Shown here: positions 50,112 to 59,253 of the stretch, in pieces
Position numbering within the stretch: the stretch's first letter is position 1
Layout of the letters: each line of letters opens with the position of its first letter
Origin: DATAPE01 sp034667525
GTDB lineage: Bacteria; Actinomycetota; CADDZG01; WHSQ01
DNA: 64,000 nt
Assembly (NCBI GenBank): GCA_034667525.1
Contig: JAXDJO010000061.1
Coordinates: 24,102-88,101 of the forward strand
Reading direction: 5' to 3'
The notes under the pieces: model-generated
Databases searched by the model: none
Told to the model about the DNA's origin: nothing
Seen by the model: the letters and a program-made list of their open reading frames with translations, nothing else
Made by a program: the position numbers and the translations under genes

Positions 50112-51044
50112 CTAGGTAGTCGGGGGCCTGTCGGACGGGGGCGGAGTGATCGTCAGGTCGCCCGGCCCCCACACGAAGCGGTTGGCGGGAGGGGCCTCCC
50201 GGAGAGCGGCGGCTTCGAGGCGTCCCGAAGGACCTTCGACCACGAGCTCGCCGCCCCGAAACGCGGCTCCCACCCGTCCCCGTTTGTCGAGAGCGATCAG
50301 GGCCGCGATGAACGGCTCGTCGCGTCCCAACAGATGGACGATCTCCTCGCAAGCCTCCTGTGGGTCGGCGCCTCGCTCGATGAGAAGACCTGCTCGCGCC
50401 GAAGCCAGATTGGTGAGGAATACCTCGCCTATCCCGGTGCCCACGACCGCTGCGGCGGCCGAGGCGTACACGCCGGCTCCGAAGATCGGAGCGTCCCCCA
50501 CGCGCCCGCCCAGTTGCCCGAAGACTCCACCGGTTGAGGAACCTGCCGCCAGATCCCCGCGATCATCCAACGCAACGGCGCCGACGGTGTCGATCTCATC
50601 GCTCAAGCCGAACAGCTCCGCGTCGAAGTTGCCGTGTTCGGCGGCGCGTTTCCAACGCAGGAGTTGCTTGTCGGCGGTACTTTCCAACAGCTCCATGTCG
50701 GCTCCGAGGGCCATCGCCCCCGCGCCGCTCATCAACACGTGGGGAGTCTGCTCCATCACCCGGCGTGCCAGCGAGATGGGGTGTCTCACACCCACGCCGA
50801 TCACGCCTCCGAACCTGCCGCTTCGCCCGTCGGCGAGACCGGCATCGAGCTCCAGGACGCCGTCGCGACTGAGCACCGATCCAAAGCCTGCGTTCAGCTC
50901 GGGGTCGTCCTCGAGGGCGCGCACCGCGATCTCAACAGCATCGAGAGCGGTCCCTGCACGGAGAGCTTCGGGCAGAGCGTGCGCTAGCGAATGAGGCTCC
51001 CGCCGCGCCACTGCGGCCACACCGCCATGCACGTACAGCTCCAT
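50112..51044 (-). CDS. Isoaspartyl peptidase/L-asparaginase (Ntn-hydrolase)
   Basis: A 310-residue type-2 asparaginase/isoaspartyl dipeptidase that matures by self-cleavage. The nucleophile Thr is in DEIDTVGAVALD, with GSSTGGVFGQLGGRVGDAPI forming the oxyanion and substrate site. N-terminus is ELYVHGGVAAVARREP, where the family usually has a similar HGG. It clears isoAsp peptides from protein turnover. ATG at 51044 is chosen; ATG at 51053 adds three residues, and longer starts run into the divergent phosphoesterase. It converges on panB with 11 bases between stops. Confidence 0.9.
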   Translation of the reverse strand: MELYVHGGVAAVARREPHSLAHALPEALRAGTALDAVEIAVRALEDDPELNAGFGSVLSRDGVLELDAGLADGRSGRFGGVIGVGVRHPISLARRVMEQTPHVLMSGAGAMALGADMELLESTADKQLLRWKRAAEHGNFDAELFGLSDEIDTVGAVALDDRGDLAAGSSTGGVFGQLGGRVGDAPIFGAGVYASAAAAVVGTGIGEVFLTNLASARAGLLIERGADPQEACEEIVHLLGRDEPFIAALIALDKRGRVGAAFRGGELVVEGPSGRLEAAALREAPPANRFVWGPGDLTITPPPSDRPPTT

Positions 51045-51080
51045 GGACGCCATCTTCCCCCACGGCCGGGTCGCAATAGC

Positions 51081-51881
51081 ATGGCCATCGTGGCGATCTA
51101 CGTCGTTTCTGATCTTCACGATGCGGCGGAGGGGCTGAAAGAGGCGGTGCCAGCGGGATCGACCTTGCTCCTGCTGGGAGATCTGATCAATCTCATCGAC
51201 TACTCGGATATGAGCGGCATCCTCACCGAGGTGTTTCCGCCGGAGACGGTGACCACGATCAACGAGTTGCGTGCATCCGGCGACCACGATCAAGCGCGGC
51301 GGATCATGCGGAAGCGCTCACTGGGCAGAGAAGAGGAGATACGCGATCGGATCGCGCTTCGGGTCGAGGAGCAATACGCCTCGGTCTTCGCCGGCTTGCC
51401 GGAGCCCACGTATCTGATCCTTGGCAACGTCGACCGACCCGATGTGGTGGCGCGTTACGTGGATGCATCGCCCGCACTGTTCTGGCCCGATGGGGAAGTC
51501 CTCGAGCTGGAGGGGGAGCGCTACGGGTTCGTGGGAGGCGCGCTACCAACTCCGCTTCACGTTTCGGGAGAGATCACCGCGGAGAAGATGCGAGCCAAGA
51601 TCGACGCCTTGGGCGAGGTGGAGGTGTTGTGCTCCCACATACCGCCGGCCGTGCCCGAGCTTTGCTACGACACGCGGGCGCGCCGCTCGGAGGAGGGAAG
51701 TGAGGACCTTCTGGGATACATCGAGCGAGTGCGGCCGCGCGTTGCCTACTTCGGCCATGTTCATCAGCCGTTGGTGTCTGCGATGTGGATCGGCAGGACG
51801 TGGTGCGTCAACGTCGGCTACTTCCGCGCCACCCGCCGCGCCTTCCTGCACCACCGAGATTCGGAGACGCTTGCCCGCTAG
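51081..51881 (+). CDS. Metallophosphoesterase family protein
   Basis: A 266-residue calcineurin-like phosphoesterase. Metal-ligand motifs are VVSDLHD, LLLGDLINLID, ILGNVDRPD (an N-for-D replacement of the usual GNHD), LCSHIPP and YFGHVHQPL. The GNVDRPD variant resembles YfcE-like/Icc-like phosphodiesterases. ATG at 51081 gives MAIVAIYVVSDLHD. Substrate unknown. Divergent from the asparaginase across 36 bases; followed by a ROK kinase. Confidence 0.9.
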   Translation: MAIVAIYVVSDLHDAAEGLKEAVPAGSTLLLLGDLINLIDYSDMSGILTEVFPPETVTTINELRASGDHDQARRIMRKRSLGREEEIRDRIALRVEEQYASVFAGLPEPTYLILGNVDRPDVVARYVDASPALFWPDGEVLELEGERYGFVGGALPTPLHVSGEITAEKMRAKIDALGEVEVLCSHIPPAVPELCYDTRARRSEEGSEDLLGYIERVRPRVAYFGHVHQPLVSAMWIGRTWCVNVGYFRATRRAFLHHRDSETLAR

Positions 51882-51922
51882 TACGCTGGCTCGATGAACG
51901 CGAACGGCGCCGGGTTATCTGG

Positions 51923-52882
51923 ATGACGGTGGCAACGGCGGCGGTCGGCGTCGATGTCGGCGGTACCGGCACGAAGGCGGCGGTGGTCACCAGCGATGGA
52001 AAGATCATGGCGCGGGTACAGCAGCCAACCGATCCGCTCGCCGGGACCAAGAGCACCATCTCCGTCGTAGAGGAGCTGTTGTCGCAGCCTCGGGAGTTCG
52101 AGGCGGCGATCGGCGCGATCGGCGTCGGGGCGGCGGGTTTCATCGACGCCGCTTCGGGCTCGGTCACCTTCTCGCCGAACCTGATCTACGACGATCCCCA
52201 CATCGCAGACGCACTTCGAACGCGGGTTGGGCTTCCCGTCATTGTCGACAACGACGCCAACGCCGCAGCGTGGGGAGAGCGCGCCTTTGGCTGCGCGAGG
52301 GGGTCCGACGACGTGTCGCTGATGACGCTCGGCACCGGCATCGGTAGCGGCTTCATCGTGGCAGGGAGACTGATCCGGGGATCCACCGGGGCGGGGGCCG
52401 AGATGGGACACACGATTGTCGACCCCAAGGGCTCCCTATGCGGATGCGGGCTGAGGGGTTGCCTCGAGCAGGCGGCCTCCGGCACTGCGATCACCCGGAT
52501 GGCAAAGGAGGCCCTCGCCTCGGAGCCGGACAGCCTCATCCTTGCGCTGGCTGGTTCGATAGCGCAGGTGCGGAGCGAGCACGTTTCCCAGGCTGCGGCC
52601 GAGGGCGACGAGACCGCGCGAGTGGTGCTGCAGCGCGCAGGCCGGTCGCTGGGGATCGGCCTCTCCAATGTTGTCAATCTCTTCGATCCCGAAGTGATCG
52701 TCCTCGGCGGCGGGCTTGTAGATGTCGGTGAGCCATATCTTGGTCCCGCCCGGGACCAGTTGTTCAAGATGACGACCGATCAGCACCGCCGGGCCGTGAG
52801 ACTCGACGTCACCGCGTTGCGACATGACGCCGGCATCCTCGGCGCGGCGGCGCTGGCATTCGACCTTTTGGAGGAGCTATGA
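51923..52882 (+). CDS. ROK-family sugar kinase (polyphosphate/ATP glucokinase-like)
   Basis: A 319-residue ROK kinase. It opens with the phosphate-binding AVGVDVGGTGTKAAVV and has the catalytic DNDANAAAWGE and the zinc motif CGCGLRGCLEQ. TLGTGIGSGFIVAGRLIRG and GAEMGHTIVDP complete the sugar site. Most likely glucokinase, which would feed glucose 6-phosphate from glycogen breakdown into glycolysis, but other ROK substrates are possible. ATG at 51923 is used. It overlaps the next gene by four bases. Confidence 0.9.
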   Translation: MTVATAAVGVDVGGTGTKAAVVTSDGKIMARVQQPTDPLAGTKSTISVVEELLSQPREFEAAIGAIGVGAAGFIDAASGSVTFSPNLIYDDPHIADALRTRVGLPVIVDNDANAAAWGERAFGCARGSDDVSLMTLGTGIGSGFIVAGRLIRGSTGAGAEMGHTIVDPKGSLCGCGLRGCLEQAASGTAITRMAKEALASEPDSLILALAGSIAQVRSEHVSQAAAEGDETARVVLQRAGRSLGIGLSNVVNLFDPEVIVLGGGLVDVGEPYLGPARDQLFKMTTDQHRRAVRLDVTALRHDAGILGAAALAFDLLEEL

Positions 52883-53298
52883 CGGAATCTCTTCGGGGTT
52901 TGCAGGCAGGGTCCGATGAGCCGGGTGGTGGTGCGCAGACCGAATTGAAGGAGTACCTGCTTCTCCTTCCCCGGCTGGCAAAGCTGATCTGGCGCCTTGC
53001 ACGAGACCCACGCGTTCCCCCGCGGAGCAAGGCGACGCTGGTACTGCTCGGCGCCTACGTGGTCTCGCCGGTGGATCTGATCCCGGACTTCATCCCGGGT
53101 CTGGGGCAGCTCGATGACATCGTGATTGCAGCTTTCGCTCTGGATCAGATCCTGAACCGGATCCCCGACCACATCGTGCGCGAGCACTGGGACGGCGACG
53201 AGGACGTGCTCCAGCTCGTTCAGGAGATGCTCGACATCTCCACCGCGTTCATGCCGAAGTGGTTGAAGAACAGACTCGCTCCGAACTCTTCCTCTTGA
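52879..53298 (+). CDS. DUF1232 (YkvA-like) protein
   Basis: A 139-residue protein with the DUF1232 core LARDPRVPPRSKATLVLLGAYVVSPVDLIPDFIPGLGQLDD (shown as adjacent blocks). The SPVDLIPDFIP motif is diagnostic. One or two amphipathic/hydrophobic segments suggest membrane association. Function unknown. Starts inside the ROK stop (ATGA). Confidence 0.88.
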   Translation: MTESLRGLQAGSDEPGGGAQTELKEYLLLLPRLAKLIWRLARDPRVPPRSKATLVLLGAYVVSPVDLIPDFIPGLGQLDDIVIAAFALDQILNRIPDHIVREHWDGDEDVLQLVQEMLDISTAFMPKWLKNRLAPNSSS

Positions 53299-53329
53299 GG
53301 CATCCGGCCCCCGCGCTGGCTCTGTCCCG

Positions 53330-54109
53330 GTGAAGGGGGCCGGGGCCGTGGTGGCCCTCGTCCTGATGGAGTGGGCCATCGGCTGGATCGGAGCCGCCGC
53401 CTGGAGCCAGTCGTGGAAAGTGATCACGAGGGGACACTTCCGCATCAGCGCGTGGGGGGCACTCTCTCTGTCGCTCCTCGGCTCACTGGCGCTGCGGGGA
53501 ACTTCCTCGTCCAGAGTGACCGATGACCTCGCTCTGCTGTTCGAGATCTGCGCGTTGCTCTTTGCCGTCGTGCAATACCTGCGCAGCGATGCTGCCGGTG
53601 TCGTTACGGGAGCTGCCGCCACGGTCGTCGGGCTGGCTGCCTTAATCGCTGCGGCGAACTCGATCGGGGGGTGGCCGCAGTACCTTGCAGCCGTGGAATT
53701 GACAGCGGGCGCGATGCTGCTCGGCGCCGTGACGAACGGGATGATGCTGGGGCATTGGTACTTGAACCAGCCCGGCCTTAAGCCGTGGGCGCTGGCACGT
53801 CTGACGAACCTGGCGGTGCTCGCTACCGCGGCATCCGCGCTGCTGGGGGTCGCGGCGGTGCGGCTTCTGGCCGGTGCGACGACCACCGGAGCCGCACTCG
53901 GTCTTCCCGGTTTCGGTCAGTCTTTCGGGGTTGGGTTCTTTGCAGTGTGGGCCGGGCTCGTCATCTTCACAGGCGCGGTCGTTTTAGGCGCGCGCCGCTG
54001 CATCCAGATCAGATCGATCCAGTCGGCGACGGGTCTCTATTACGTTGCGCTCCTAACCGCAGGCGTGGCCGAATTCCTGGTGCGCTATCTCATGGTCCAC
54101 GCGGCATGA
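53330..54109 (+). CDS. Polytopic membrane protein of unknown function
   Basis: A 259-residue protein with about seven to eight hydrophobic helices and little else. It has GMMLGHWYLNQPGLKP near residue 137, a motif I associate with uncharacterised bacterial membrane proteins. Start GTG at 53330 lacks a ribosome binding site. It overlaps the LLM oxidoreductase gene by four bases, placing it in the ROK operon. Confidence 0.7.
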   Translation: MKGAGAVVALVLMEWAIGWIGAAAWSQSWKVITRGHFRISAWGALSLSLLGSLALRGTSSSRVTDDLALLFEICALLFAVVQYLRSDAAGVVTGAAATVVGLAALIAAANSIGGWPQYLAAVELTAGAMLLGAVTNGMMLGHWYLNQPGLKPWALARLTNLAVLATAASALLGVAAVRLLAGATTTGAALGLPGFGQSFGVGFFAVWAGLVIFTGAVVLGARRCIQIRSIQSATGLYYVALLTAGVAEFLVRYLMVHAA

Positions 54110-55032
54110 ACCAAGTCGCCGTGGGGGTGAGCCTTCCTCAGTTCACCGACGATCCCCGCAGACTTCTGGACGGAGTGCACCGGGCGGAGGCGGCGGGTCT
54201 GGATTCGATCTGGGTGTTCGATCACCTGTGGCCGTTCGGCGGCGCCAAGGAGCGTCCGGTCTTCGAGTGTTGGAGCACGCTCGCCTGGCTCGCCGCGATC
54301 ACCAACGAGATAGGTATCGGAACGCTGGTGACGAGGTCTTCTCTCCGCCACCCCGCGCTTCTCGCCAAGATGGCTGCGACCGTCGGCGCGATCGCGCCCG
54401 GAAGATTGACGGTCGGCATCGGCAGTGGCGACCACTTGAGCCGCACGGAGAACGAAGCTTTCGACATTCCCTACTGGCCCGGCGACGAGCGTATCGATCA
54501 GCTCGTGTCGACCGTCAAGGTTCTGCGCCGCTACTTGAACGAGCCCACAGCCACGCACCGCGATGACTTTGTCGCGCTCGACGAGCTGCCGACGAGCCCG
54601 CACTCTCAGCCTCCCCCGCGCATCTGGGTGGGAGGCAGATCGGAACAGGTGCTGGAGGTGGCCGGCACCCAGGCCGACGGGTGGAACGGATGGGGAGGAA
54701 CGCCGGAGGTATTCGCTGCCGACAGCCAGCTCGTTCTCGATTACGCCCAGGACCGGCCCATGGAGCTGTCGTGGGCCGGTCAGGTCGTCTTCGGTGAGAC
54801 CGATCGTGACGCGGTAGAAAAGCTCGGCCCCCGCAATCCGAAGCAGTTCGTGGTGGGTGCTCCGGAAACGGTGGCCGCCAAGCTGCTCCGTTTCGTCGAG
54901 GCGGGGGCCCGCCACATCGTCATCGGTTTTCCGGACGCGGGCACTCCCGGGGCCTACGAGACGCTGGGGGAAACGGTCCTCCCGATCGTGCAGACCGCGG
55001 CTACGCCGGCCCCTAGGGATGTCGGCCCATGA
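54106..55032 (+). CDS. LLM-class flavin/F420-dependent oxidoreductase
   Basis: A 308-residue luciferase-like TIM-barrel protein, probably F420- or FMN-dependent. Typical elements: GVSLPQFTDDPRRLLDGV, GLDSIWVFDHLWPFGG, IGIGTLVTRSSLRHPALLAK, GRLTVGIGSGD and PRIWVGGRSEQVLEVAG. The cofactor cannot be proved from sequence; F420 is common in actinobacteria. ATG at 54106. Its stop is in frame with the following histidine phosphatase with no ordinary start between. Confidence 0.9.
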   Translation: MNQVAVGVSLPQFTDDPRRLLDGVHRAEAAGLDSIWVFDHLWPFGGAKERPVFECWSTLAWLAAITNEIGIGTLVTRSSLRHPALLAKMAATVGAIAPGRLTVGIGSGDHLSRTENEAFDIPYWPGDERIDQLVSTVKVLRRYLNEPTATHRDDFVALDELPTSPHSQPPPRIWVGGRSEQVLEVAGTQADGWNGWGGTPEVFAADSQLVLDYAQDRPMELSWAGQVVFGETDRDAVEKLGPRNPKQFVVGAPETVAAKLLRFVEAGARHIVIGFPDAGTPGAYETLGETVLPIVQTAATPAPRDVGP

Positions 55033-55083
55033 CCGAAGGCCGCAGCTACTTGCGCCGGCCCCACGAAAGCTGACGGAGCCCCC

Positions 55084-55713
55084 ATCACCCGGATCTTCCT
55101 GGTCCGCCACGGCGCGACCGAGTGGAACCGGGACAAGCGCGCCCAGGGCCACGCGGATATCGAGCTCAACGACGAGGGCCGGGCGCAGGCTCTTGAGACC
55201 GCCCGGCGACTGGCAACCGAGGACATTGCCGCCGTCTACTCCAGCGACCTCAAGCGCTCCGTGGTGACCGCCGAGGCGATCGCGCTGCTCCATGGATTGC
55301 AAGTGGTGACAGACCCTGGCCTGCGGGAGGTCGATCAGGGTCAGTGGACTGGCCTGCACGTCGACGAGATCGCGCGGCGATGGCCGCAGCTGTGGGGGGA
55401 CGCCCGTCATCACTCGGCGCGTCCGGGCGGTGAGTCACCCCCCCAGGTGCGGAAGAGGGCGCTTGTATCGCTGTCACGGATCGTGGAGCGCCACCCCGGC
55501 GCTGCGATCGTCGCCGTCAGCCACGGGGGCACGATCCGCTGGCTCAGCGCGGAGATTCTCGGTTACGACGACGTCGCCTCGGCGCGTATCCGCGGGGTGG
55601 GGAATGGCGGCATCGTTTCCCTGAACGGTCGTTTCGAGCAAGGTCGCCTCGTGCTTACCGATCTGCATCGTCTGGATGGGGAGACCACCGATCTCGACGA
55701 TCCGAACGATTGA
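55084..55713 (+). CDS. Histidine phosphatase (phosphoglycerate mutase-like), probable ATC start
   Basis: A 209-residue histidine-phosphatase family enzyme. The phosphohistidine motif FLVRHGATEWNRD, the second-site SSDLKRSVVTAEAI, GLREVDQGQWTGL and the late VSHGGTIRWL are all intact. An ordinary start (GTG at 55261) would remove the catalytic His. Between the LLM stop (55030-55032) and 55261 there is no in-frame ATG/GTG/TTG before the RHG motif. ATC at 55084 with GGAG five bases upstream gives the family-typical MTRIFLVRHGATEWN. Readthrough of the LLM TGA is an alternative. Substrate unknown. Confidence 0.85.
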   Translation: MTRIFLVRHGATEWNRDKRAQGHADIELNDEGRAQALETARRLATEDIAAVYSSDLKRSVVTAEAIALLHGLQVVTDPGLREVDQGQWTGLHVDEIARRWPQLWGDARHHSARPGGESPPQVRKRALVSLSRIVERHPGAAIVAVSHGGTIRWLSAEILGYDDVASARIRGVGNGGIVSLNGRFEQGRLVLTDLHRLDGETTDLDDPND

Positions 55714-55730
55714 TCCTGCTTCGGCGAGCG

Positions 55731-56336
55731 CTACCTGGCGAGAACCCCGCGCAAGCAGAACGCAACCGCCTCGTCCGCCAATTGCGGACGTTGCTCTGCA
55801 GCTTCACCGGCGGTGCCGAAGTAGGTCTCGACGAAATGGAAGATGGCGCCGGTGATGGCGTGTGCCATGAGCTCGGGATCGCCTTGGCGGAGTCTTCCGG
55901 CAGCCATGCCCTCCTTGATCTGGATCGCAGTGTCGGCGACGACGATCTCTTGGCCCCTGTTGACCAGACCGGAGAATTCGTCGTAGCGCTGCGCGATGCG
56001 AATCACCTCGAGCAAGCCCGGGCTCGCGCGGAAGAACTCGATCGACGCGCGGATGCCCTGCTCGATCCTGATCACCGGATCTGCAGCTTTGCCGATCGCG
56101 GAGTTCTGGGCCCGCCGAAGCTTCAGCAACGAGTCCTGCAACAGCTCGGCGAATAAAGCTTCCTTGGACTCGAAGTACCAGTAGAAGACGCCCTTGCCCA
56201 CTCCCAACGTGTCACAGACATCGCCGACCGTGGTGCCGTGATAACCCTGCTCCGAGAACAGCTTCAAGGCCACGCCGATGATCTGCTGGCGCCGCCTCGA
56301 GCCCCGCTTGGTGAGTTTCCGTGCCGCCTGCTGCAT
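55731..56336 (-). CDS. TetR-family transcriptional regulator
   Basis: A 201-residue repressor. The HTH is RRQQIIGVALKLFSEQGYHGTTVGDVCDTLGVGKGVFYWYF (seen as consecutive blocks near residues 14-54), followed by a variable ligand-binding domain. TetR proteins usually control a neighbour; here the cDPG-synthetase-like gene starts 57 bases upstream in the opposite direction, but no operator palindrome is obvious between them. Start ATG at 56336 with a basic N-terminus. Ligand unknown. Confidence 0.92.
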   Translation of the reverse strand: MQQAARKLTKRGSRRRQQIIGVALKLFSEQGYHGTTVGDVCDTLGVGKGVFYWYFESKEALFAELLQDSLLKLRRAQNSAIGKAADPVIRIEQGIRASIEFFRASPGLLEVIRIAQRYDEFSGLVNRGQEIVVADTAIQIKEGMAAGRLRQGDPELMAHAITGAIFHFVETYFGTAGEAAEQRPQLADEAVAFCLRGVLAR

Positions 56337-56393
56337 GGCCCCAGATTAGAGCCAGGGGGACCGGGCGGGTCAGGGCTGTAAGCTGCCGCCTCA

Positions 56394-57728
56394 ATGATGA
56401 GCCATGACCACAATCAACGCCGGGTCCTGATCGTCGGGGCTGCCGGCCGCGACTTCCACAACTTCAACGTCCATTACCGGGACGACCCCAGCTACGAGGT
56501 GGTGGGGTTCACTGCAACGCAGATACCGGGGATCGACGACCGGAGCTATCCGCCCGAGCTATCGGGCTCCCGCTACCCCAACGGGATCGGGATCCACCCC
56601 GAGCAAGAGCTGGAGTCTCTGGTGCGGGACCTAAATGTGGATGAGGTGGTCTTCTCCTACTCGGACGTTTCGCACGAGACCGTGATGCATATCGGCTCGC
56701 GCGCGTTGGCTGCGGGGGCCGACTACGTGCTCCTCGGCCCCCGTTCCACGATGATCCAGGCCGAGGTTCCCGTGGTGGCGGTGTGCGCGGTTCGCACCGG
56801 CTCGGGAAAGTCGCAGACCACTCGCGCGGTCAGCCGCATCCTCAAGGCGGCGGGCAAGAAGATCGCGGTGGTGCGTCATCCGATGCCCTACGGCGATATG
56901 AGAAAGCAGATAGCCCAACGGTTCGAGACTTCCCAGGACCTCATCGATGCCGACTGCACGATCGAGGAGCGAGAGGAATACGAGCCGCACCTCGCGATGG
57001 GCTCGATCGTGTACGCGGGGATCGACTACGGCGAGATCATCAGCCGTGCGCAAAAGGAAGCCGACATAGTGTTGTGGGACGGCGGCAATAACGATCTTCC
57101 CTTCTACGTTCCCGACGTGCACATCACCGTTGCCGACGCGCTACGTGTGGGTCACGAAACCACCTATCACCCGGGGGAAGCGAATCTTCGGATGGCCGAT
57201 GTGGTGATCATCAACAAGGTCGATTCCGCCAAGCTCGGCGACGTGGAGAAGTTGCGGTCGACCATCGAGTCTGCCAACCCGAAAGCGATCATCATCGAGG
57301 CGCATTCTCCGATCTCGCTTGACGACGCTGGCGCGGTGAAGGGCAAGAAGGTTCTGGTCGTCGAGGACGGCCCGACCTTGACCCACGGGGAGATGACGTA
57401 TGGCGCCGGAGTCGTTGCGGCAAGACGAGCCGGTGCAGCCTCCATGGTTGATCCTCGCCAGTGGGCGGCCGGCACGATCAAACAGGTGTACGAGAAGTAC
57501 CCGCACATCGGGCATCTCCTGCCGGCGATGGGGTACTCGGATGAGCAGAGACAGGACCTCGCGGACACGATCAATGCCTCGGACGCGGATGTGGTCCTGA
57601 TCGCCACCCCGATCGACCTCCGCAAGGTGTGTGACATCCACAAACCGGTGGTGCGAGCTTCGTACGAGCTCGAAGAGGTCTCCACCCCCAATCTCAAAGA
57701 GGTTCTTTCCAAGCGGCTCGGGCTGTAG
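56394..57728 (+). CDS. Cyclic 2,3-diphosphoglycerate synthetase-like GTPase/ATPase
   Basis: A 444-residue protein resembling archaeal cyclic 2,3-diphosphoglycerate synthetase and its bacterial homologues. A Rossmann-like N-terminus (RRVLIVGAAGRDFHNFNVHY) precedes a P-loop domain (CAVRTGSGKSQTTRAVSRIL near residue 130) and NKVD-like IINKVDSAKL. The C-terminal half has IATPIDLRKVC. In thermophilic archaea the product protects proteins; in mesophilic bacteria the function is untested. Paired ATGs at 56394/56397. Next to TIGR00300, another gene common in archaea. Confidence 0.85.
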   Translation: MMSHDHNQRRVLIVGAAGRDFHNFNVHYRDDPSYEVVGFTATQIPGIDDRSYPPELSGSRYPNGIGIHPEQELESLVRDLNVDEVVFSYSDVSHETVMHIGSRALAAGADYVLLGPRSTMIQAEVPVVAVCAVRTGSGKSQTTRAVSRILKAAGKKIAVVRHPMPYGDMRKQIAQRFETSQDLIDADCTIEEREEYEPHLAMGSIVYAGIDYGEIISRAQKEADIVLWDGGNNDLPFYVPDVHITVADALRVGHETTYHPGEANLRMADVVIINKVDSAKLGDVEKLRSTIESANPKAIIIEAHSPISLDDAGAVKGKKVLVVEDGPTLTHGEMTYGAGVVAARRAGAASMVDPRQWAAGTIKQVYEKYPHIGHLLPAMGYSDEQRQDLADTINASDADVVLIATPIDLRKVCDIHKPVVRASYELEEVSTPNLKEVLSKRLGL

Positions 57729-57739
57729 GAGCCGCGGGG

Positions 57740-57961
57740 ATGTCCGAGGAAGAGGCCCCCAAGGGCGCCTCAGACCGCAAGGAGGGGCGGCAGAACTCTC
57801 TGGTGCACGAAGCGGTCACGGGCCCGCGGCCCCCTTACGACCACAACCTGGTAGCCGACGCCAAGGTCAAAGTGGTGCAGCCCGACGGAGAGACCCCCGT
57901 CCCGCGATGGAACTCAAAGGGCAAGTACGCCCTGCCTCGGGACCACCGGGAGGATCGCTAG
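57740..57961 (+). CDS. Small hydrophilic protein, hypothetical
   Basis: A 73-residue charged protein, rich in Glu/Lys/Pro/Arg, without recognised domains or hydrophobic segments. It sits 11 bases after the cDPGS-like stop and its end overlaps the convergent TIGR00300 gene by four bases. Codon use and spacing suggest it is real. No function can be proposed. Confidence 0.5.
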   Translation: MSEEEAPKGASDRKEGRQNSLVHEAVTGPRPPYDHNLVADAKVKVVQPDGETPVPRWNSKGKYALPRDHREDR

Positions 57962-59253
57962 CGGCGGGTGCGCGACGCGGCGAGCCTCACCTTCTCGTCC
58001 TCACTTGGCCGCTGCACTTCATCGGGGGCGAGCAGCTCTGCCAGCTCGCGTATGAACAGCCCGACGTCCGTGATGATGCCCATCGATTGCCACGATCCCC
58101 GGTCCATCAGCTTGGTGACGGTCGCCTGGTTGATATCGACGCACACCAGGGGGACAGACGCGGGAAGGCAGTTTCCGGTGGCGATCCCATGAAGCATCGT
58201 TCCCACGACGATGCAGAAGCCGATCGGCTTGCCGTCCTTGCCCCAGATGATCTCGCGTAGGCGGCGCTGCACCTCGACCATGTCGCTCACGACTTCGGGA
58301 AGGGGGCCGTCGTCGCGCACGCTGCCCCCGAAGAGATACTCACAATCGTGCTTGATGAGGTGATAGACGATCCCGTCCGTGAACACCCCCGCATCGATGG
58401 CGGCCTTGAAGGATCCATGGCGACGGAGCTCGTTTATGGCTCTGATGTGGTGCTCGTGGCCGTGCTCGGCAGGAACTCCTTGCGCCAGGTAAACGCCCAG
58501 AGATGTCCCGAACATGTTGGACTCGATGTCGTGCGCCGCCACTCCATTACCTGCGAATAGGGCCTGCACATAGCCCGCGCGTATCAGCGCGCACATATCG
58601 GGCCCCGCGCCGGTGTGCACGCATGCCGGTCCCGCCACCCACAAGATTCGCTCGCCCCGCTCGTGCACCTCTCGCATCTGATTGGCGACCCGTTCCACCA
58701 GAAGCGCCTTCGGCTTCTCACTTGAGACGTCCGAGGACATGAATTCGAAGCTCTGGTGGGCGCCGTCCTCAGGTTGTGCGAGCGGGATGACACGAAGGCC
58801 GAGACCTCCCATCACTATCGACATCCCGCGCTGAACCTCTCCCATTGGGATGGTTCTCACGCCCCCGTCCTCTACGACCAAAGCGCAGTCCATCTCGGGT
58901 CGCTCGACCCGTACCCATTTCCCTTCTAGGCGGACATCGGTCTCGAGATTCGTCGTCGAATAGAAGCCGGGTGGAAGAGCACCTTCGACATCTGCCTGCT
59001 CGAGTTTCGCGTCCTCGACGGTGTCAGCGTTCGCTCCGTGCTGACCAAGACGTTCGATGATGCCGACCAGCTCCTCCTCGGAGTCGGCGATAACCTCGAT
59101 CCGCGCAACGGAAACGTCTTCGTTCTTAGCGCCGACCTTGAGCTCCAGGATGCGAAACGTGGCTCCGAGATCGCCGATCTCATCCAGAACCTTCGGGAGC
59201 GTCATCGAGTCGAGGATGTGACCTTCGAGAGTGACCTTTTCCGATGCCGTCAT
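57958..59253 (-). CDS. TIGR00300-family protein (LOR/SDH conserved region; ornithine cyclodeaminase-like)
   Basis: A 431-residue protein of the TIGR00300 family, related to archaeal ornithine cyclodeaminase and to the ArgZ/AgrE C-terminal domain. The N-terminal part (about 1-100; LEGHILDSMTLPKVLDEIGD) is the LOR/SDH region, followed by a NAD-binding-like domain with VAGPACVHTGAGPDMCALI, AGNGVAAHDIESNMFGTSLG and CIVVGTMLHGIATGNCLPA. It likely acts in arginine/ornithine metabolism, but activity is not proven in bacteria. ATG at 59253 overlaps the hydrolase stop by four bases. Confidence 0.9.
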   Translation of the reverse strand: MTASEKVTLEGHILDSMTLPKVLDEIGDLGATFRILELKVGAKNEDVSVARIEVIADSEEELVGIIERLGQHGANADTVEDAKLEQADVEGALPPGFYSTTNLETDVRLEGKWVRVERPEMDCALVVEDGGVRTIPMGEVQRGMSIVMGGLGLRVIPLAQPEDGAHQSFEFMSSDVSSEKPKALLVERVANQMREVHERGERILWVAGPACVHTGAGPDMCALIRAGYVQALFAGNGVAAHDIESNMFGTSLGVYLAQGVPAEHGHEHHIRAINELRRHGSFKAAIDAGVFTDGIVYHLIKHDCEYLFGGSVRDDGPLPEVVSDMVEVQRRLREIIWGKDGKPIGFCIVVGTMLHGIATGNCLPASVPLVCVDINQATVTKLMDRGSWQSMGIITDVGLFIRELAELLAPDEVQRPSEDEKVRLAASRTRR

